Of a stretch of DNA of 12,519 nt, positions 9,103 to 12,519 are shown in pieces. The stretch lies in NCBI GenBank assembly GCA_001662425.1, contig BDDC01000671.1, positions 36,228-48,746 on the forward strand. Reading direction: 5' to 3'. A program made the translations under genes and the position numbers. How positions within the stretch are numbered: position 1 is the first letter of the stretch; each line of letters opens with the position of its first letter. The notes under the pieces were generated by a model. The model saw only the letters and a program-made list of their open reading frames with translations, searched no databases and was not told where the DNA came from. Source of the DNA: Chlamydomonas sphaeroides. Taxonomy: Eukaryota; Chlorophyta; Chlorophyceae; Chlamydomonadales; Chlamydomonadaceae.

Positions 9103-10747
9103 CGCCGGGAAGGGAAGGAGTCTAAACCGGAGCTGAGTAAAGAGCGCGGCCCGCTCCAAAGAACTAGTGCGCGAAGGCCGCGACCGTTTGGCCTGCAGGC
9201 GAGCGGGGCAATTTGAAGTGCGGCGCAGATGTTGTTGGTGAGGTGTCGTAGCACCGAGTTGTTGCTGCTCGAGGACAGGATGTATATGTGCTTCACGTGC
9301 AGTCTACGCGGGCGGGTCCGACTGCAGATTGCGGAGGTCTGGTCTTGCAGCGGTCCGTTCCCGTGACCAGCGGAGCGCAGCTGCCGTCAACGCCCACGCG
9401 GCCGGCGCGACGTCGCCCCGCCAACATCTAAACGCGACAATGTAGCTTGCTTCACTATCAGCACGATGTGTGCTGCGTGGCTCGCCGCTTGCTGCCAACA
9501 GCAGCTCGCAGGCCAAACGCCGCGACATTGGCTGTTTGCGCTCTTAGCAACACGATGCTATACATAGACAAGAGATTGAATCCCAGCGCACCTATCTGGG
9601 CTCCCTCTCCAACGCAAAAGCAGGCTGGCTTGCTGACAGACGCTGCAATATCTACTTATGCGCGCAACAGCAAAGTGTGCAATTAACAGTCATATGGCAA
9701 TGCCAATGTGGGAAGCCCTGGTGCAACAAGTTCGGTTCGGCACCAACGACGCTTTACGACCGCCTCGCTGTCTTCCGGTAGAGCGACGTCGCCACAACCG
9801 TCCACAACGGTCAGGGATGGAGCACACACAGAGTGAAAGGTCTGGCTCCGCAGCACCTGGCGCCTAGCATTTTGTGCTGGCTGCGAGCGGCCGCGAGCAC
9901 GCACGGCTGGACTACTCGCCGGATCCCGGAACCCCGAAGCTGCGCGCCGCAGGCCGCGGCAAGGCCGCGGTGGGCGGGCAGGGTCGAGCCGTGGGGGCCA
10001 GCCCGCACTGTACCGCAGGCCCCGCGCCCGCGGTCATCCTACCGCACCACACCTCGCCGTGCGGACTTGACCGTACTTGATCGCGGCCGCGGCGCACACC
10101 ATAACCCGCCTCGTGCAGTTACCGCGCCAGACCAGGGGCCTCCTTCGCCAGGACCCCGCCGCGACCGCTCCCTGCCCCCCGCTTGCATGGGTTGGCATTG
10201 AGAACAGCAATCCGTGCGAGCCGCCGGGCCTGGGTGTGTCTGGATTCACGTGCTACTCGATGATGGCAAACGACCTGTGATCCGTCCCAGCTCTGGTCTC
10301 CACCTGACGTAAGCAACCTCACTACACAGGGACCAGCCGGGGTCGCGCCAGTAGCTGCGGGAAAGCAATCAAGGGCTTCCCCGATTCTCAGTCCTACCCC
10401 TCGTCCAGCCCTTTGTAGCCAGCAGTGCGCAATACGCCTTGGTTACAAAGCGCGCCCGGCTGACACGGCTACGGCAGCGGGAGCTCGCTCCCGCCACCGG
10501 TCTCGGCCCTGGCGTGCTCCCCGCCCGCCGCCGGCAACAGTCCCGCGACAGTTGCTTCCCGTGCAAGCATGTGCAGGTAACCAACACCTTCCACAGCAGC
10601 CAGGCACATAGATACGTTGTCTCAACTAAAACGTGCCGCCGTACACGGCTAATCTAGTTTGGCCGGGCTGAGCACCAGGCCCCCTGTAACCCAGCAGCAA
10701 ACTACTCCTTTACCGATCGCGGCGGGGGGTTGGGGACCTTGCTAGCC
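9103..10747. other. About 1.6 kb without a supported gene
   Basis: The left edge should include the promoter and 5' UTR of the minus-strand gene ending at 8095. The right edge precedes the recombinase-like gene. Open frames of 60-120 codons occur on both strands, but none shows a domain, a splice-phase partner or a credible start context. No tRNA, repeat array or transposon terminus could be recognised. Composition is mixed, with GC-rich blocks around 9950-10200. Confidence 0.4.
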
Positions 10748-11113
10748 ATGTTACGCCTTTTGAACGGCGACACGAGTTACGAGCTGTCTGGTCAGCAGCG
10801 GCTTTGCGTCCTGCGCCTCGCGGCTGAGGCGGATTCCCAGGTAAGCCGCCTTTGCCCAAGCGAACCTGATCTAATATCCTGCTCACGCGCAGCCCCTTTG
10901 CGCAGCCCCTGTACACGCTGCACTACGTGAAGTACTCGCCCCTCACGGCGCCGGGGCTGGGCGCCGGTGGGCCGACCATGGGTCACTCGGGCGACGGCCC
11001 ACAGCTGCCAGCGAAGGACCTCCTGCCGTCCTTCGCCAGCCTCCGGCTCGCCCGCTCCCTGCCCAGCGATGCCGTGGTCAATCCGTTACCCCCCGATGAG
11101 GCAGCCGCCGAGT

Positions 11114-11121
11114 TGGCTGGC
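11114..11121 (+). repeat. TGGC tandem duplication at the first frame change
   Basis: TGGC is present twice in tandem. The frame upstream reads DEAAAEL and the frame downstream reads AAWSEEASAFLD; they differ by the four extra bases. Confidence 0.6.
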
Positions 11122-11378
11122 GGCGTGGAGCGAGGAGGCGTCGGCGTTCCTTGATCGCGCGCTTGCACCGCGTACCGTGGCCCGCCAGGACGCGTGCGCC
11201 ATGGAGCTCTGCGCCTGGCTGGTCCGGGTGGGCCTCAGCCCCGACACGGCCCTGCTCCGGTGCACGCCGGAGCACGCTCTGGCCTACATGATGAAGGCCT
11301 GGCTGCCGCTCCACAAGGGCCGCGGCGGCGGGGAGAGCAGACCCAGCAACGTTAACACCACGCTCTCGCTGCTCAGTG

Positions 11379-11386
11379 GCTAGCTA
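11379..11386 (+). repeat. GCTA tandem duplication at the second frame change
   Basis: GCTA is present twice and creates an in-frame TAG after LSLLSG. Immediately downstream, YFERIGRSG is open in the next frame. This is the tightest of the frame breaks. Confidence 0.7.
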
Positions 11387-11593
11387 CTTTGAGCGCATCG
11401 GGAGGAGCGGGCCCTACGACCCCGCCACAGGACGCGGTAACCCATTCTCTTCTGCGTGGGCCGGGGACTTCCGCAAGGCGCTGCAGGCGGGCTACGTGGA
11501 GCTCTCGGCGGTCCCTCTGACACGCGGCAAGTACGAGCGCCTCTGCAGCTACCTGTATAACCTGTACGGCCTGGCGGCGACGGCGGCAACGGC

Positions 11594-11601
11594 GCTAGCT
11601 G
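11594..11601 (+). repeat. GCTA/GCTG near-duplication at the third frame change
   Basis: GCTA is followed by GCTG, a 4-bp tandem pair with one mismatch. The frame moves from YLYNLYG upstream to LERLVALSDLLCMQF downstream. Confidence 0.5.
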
Positions 11602-11838
11602 GAGCGCCTGGTCGCCCTGAGCGACCTGCTGTGCATGCAGTTCATGTGCGTGACCAGCATGCGCGGGCACGACACCGGCAAGCTGGGCCTGGGCGACTTT
11701 GTCGAGCCGGCTGCGCCCACCAAGCCCTACAGCGGCTTCCCGCTGCCCGCATGGGCTGGTGGAGCCGCCGCCACTCTGGTGCTCTGCTGGTCGCTGCGGG
11801 GCACCAACACCTGCCGGGGGCGTCGGGCGGCCCCCATC

Positions 11839-11846
11839 CGCCCGCC
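11839..11846 (+). repeat. CGCC tandem duplication at the fourth frame change
   Basis: A 4-bp period runs from 11839 to 11848. The frame moves from CRGRRAAPI upstream to ELSFPETLALYL downstream. A second 4-bp-period run (CCGGCCGG) lies just after it, so the exact site is uncertain. Confidence 0.5.
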
Positions 11847-11897
11847 CGGAGCCCGGCCGGCCCGAGCTCAGCTTCCCCGAGACGCTGGCGCTGTACC

Positions 11898-11905
11898 TGG
11901 ATGGA
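11898..11905 (+). repeat. TGGA tandem duplication at the fifth frame change
   Basis: TGGA is present twice. The frame moves from FPETLALYL upstream to EHTAAADAPPGAGG and VVDLLFRPLRAD downstream. Confidence 0.65.
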
Positions 11906-12078
11906 GCACACGGCCGCCGCCGACGCGCCGCCAGGAGCCGGCGGCGTGGTGGACCTGCTGTTCCGCCCGCTGCGGGCCGACCGGCAGGGCTTCAAGGGGA
12001 GCACCCTGAGCGCCTCCACGCTGGGCATGCGGCTCCGGCAGCACCTGACGACGGCCATGGGCGAGTACGCCGGCGAGA

Positions 12079-12086
12079 CGTGCGTG
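12079..12086 (+). repeat. CGTG tandem duplication, possible sixth frame change
   Basis: CGTG is present twice directly after GEYAGET. In the shifted frame downstream the codons read His-Leu-Pro-Arg at 12088-12099, which fits the H-x-x-R box expected at this point of a tyrosine recombinase. Confidence 0.4.
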
Positions 12087-12192
12087 CCACCTGCCTCGTC
12101 AGCTGCTCGCTGTTTGAGCAGGTCGCTGGGCAGCAGGTGCAGAGCTTAAGGCGCCGTGGAAGCGCAGTGGGGCACCTCTCATCCGCAATAGA

Positions 12193-12288
12193 GCTTCTGG
12201 CTTCTGGCTTCGCTATGCTTCGCTATGCCTCGCTATGACGTACTGTGACGTACTGTGACGTACTGTGTATATCTTGATGACGTACTGT
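12193..12288. repeat. Compound minisatellite with 10-bp period
   Basis: GCTTCTG occurs twice (12193-12206). It is followed by three copies of GCTTCGCTAT, the third with one change (12207-12236), then directly by three exact copies of GACGTACTGT (12237-12266). A fourth copy of the last unit stands alone at 12279-12288. Confidence 0.9.
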
Positions 12289-12455
12289 GTGCACACAATG
12301 TAGTATAAACGCTGTTGTATATATGTATGTACTGAGCTGTGTTTATTATTCATAGGTTGTTGGGTTGCTTGGAACATCTGCTCCCAGTAGGAAGAACTGG
12401 CTGATGAGATAGAACCGCCACACGCCGTGCCCTGCTGATCACAGGGGTCCCCATC

Positions 12456-12473
12456 AGAAATAGAAATAGAAAT
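12456..12473. repeat. AGAAAT x3 tandem repeat
   Basis: Three exact copies of AGAAAT lie near the right end of the window. No function is apparent. Confidence 0.9.
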
Positions 12474-12519
12474 GGTTACGACTCGTGTGCAACACGTGTC
12501 GTTATATTCAGGAGGGCGG

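Larger units (their letters stand above)
10748..12149 (+). pseudogene. Degenerate tyrosine recombinase-like gene of a mobile element
   Basis: Tyrosine recombinases cut and rejoin DNA; DIRS and Crypton elements carry them in eukaryotes. A first exon, 10748-10840 (31 codons), ends CAG|GTAAGC. A 65-nt intron with a CTAAT branch-like site leads to PLYTLHYVKYSPLTAPGLG from 10906. A helical, core-binding-like stretch follows (FLDRALAPRTVARQDA, then NTTLSLLSG and YFERIGRSGPYD). Next comes TSMRGHDTGKLGLGDF, with a candidate catalytic Arg at 11662-11664, then ELSFPETLALYL and LLFRPLRADRQGFKGS. A candidate H-x-x-R box lies at 12088-12099, visible only in a shifted frame. The frame changes near 11114, 11379, 11594, 11839 and 11898, so the copy as read cannot give one protein. 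No catalytic Tyr is placed. The family call rests on motif recall, and element ends were not found. The stop depends on frame: TGA at 12115 or TAA at 12147. Confidence 0.55.
12150..12519. other. AT-richer right flank without a gene
   Basis: Composition becomes clearly more AT-rich than the rest of the window, for example around 12265-12350, and small tandem repeats appear. I see no open frame of note, no poly(A) signal and no clear terminal repeat. It may be the 3' non-coding end of the recombinase-type element or its flank. Confidence 0.4.

Noticed and set aside
10892..10905. Alternative acceptor at 10891-10892 for the recombinase-like intron
   Set aside because: It is usable by sequence, but the frame it opens loses PLYTLHYVKYSPL and soon ends. 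The AG at 10904-10905 gives the better coding frame.
1..12519. CRISPR arrays, rRNA and bacterial operons
   Set aside because: There are no regular spaced repeats and no rRNA-like blocks, and genes are intron-rich single units, so the window is eukaryotic nuclear DNA.

Overview
The window reads as nuclear DNA of a green alga, most likely a Chlamydomonas/Volvox relative. It is GC-rich, has many short phase-consistent introns with GTGCGTG or GTGAG/GTAAG donors, and carries CAG-type triplet runs. Two gene families are recognisable by eye and both are plant/algal in flavour: a chloroplast-type RelA/SpoT homologue (RSH) and a LUC7-like U1 snRNP protein. The organism call is an inference; no database was searched.

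Layout, left to right. Positions 1-2573 (minus strand) hold the 5' part of an RSH gene: seven exons joined in phase, encoding a basic Arg/Ala-rich leader, one hydrophobic segment and most of the HD (ppGpp hydrolase) domain. The synthetase part lies beyond position 1. Positions 2574-3833 hold the RSH upstream region and the probable 3' UTR and tail exon(s) of the next gene. Positions 3834-6102 (minus) hold a LUC7-like gene in eight phase-matched exons, with two zinc fingers, a coiled coil, an Arg/Glu stretch and a long Gly-Tyr-Asp-Arg repeat tail. One of its introns has a GC donor. Positions 6103-8094 hold no gene I can support. Positions 8095-9102 (minus) hold an intronless low-complexity protein with a basic NLS-like start and an acidic C-terminus, family unknown. 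Positions 9103-10747 hold no supported gene.

Positions 10748-12149 (plus) hold a broken gene that looks like a tyrosine recombinase from a DIRS- or Crypton-type mobile element. Its reading frame moves in the same direction at five successive points, and a possible sixth, and each point lies at a perfect or near-perfect 4-bp tandem duplication. This is the most unusual pattern in the window. The right edge (about 12150-12519) is more AT-rich, without recognisable coding, and contains a compound minisatellite with a 10-bp period.

The three minus-strand genes are separate transcription units in tandem. RSH (plastid stringent response) and LUC7 (nuclear pre-mRNA splicing) have no obvious functional link.
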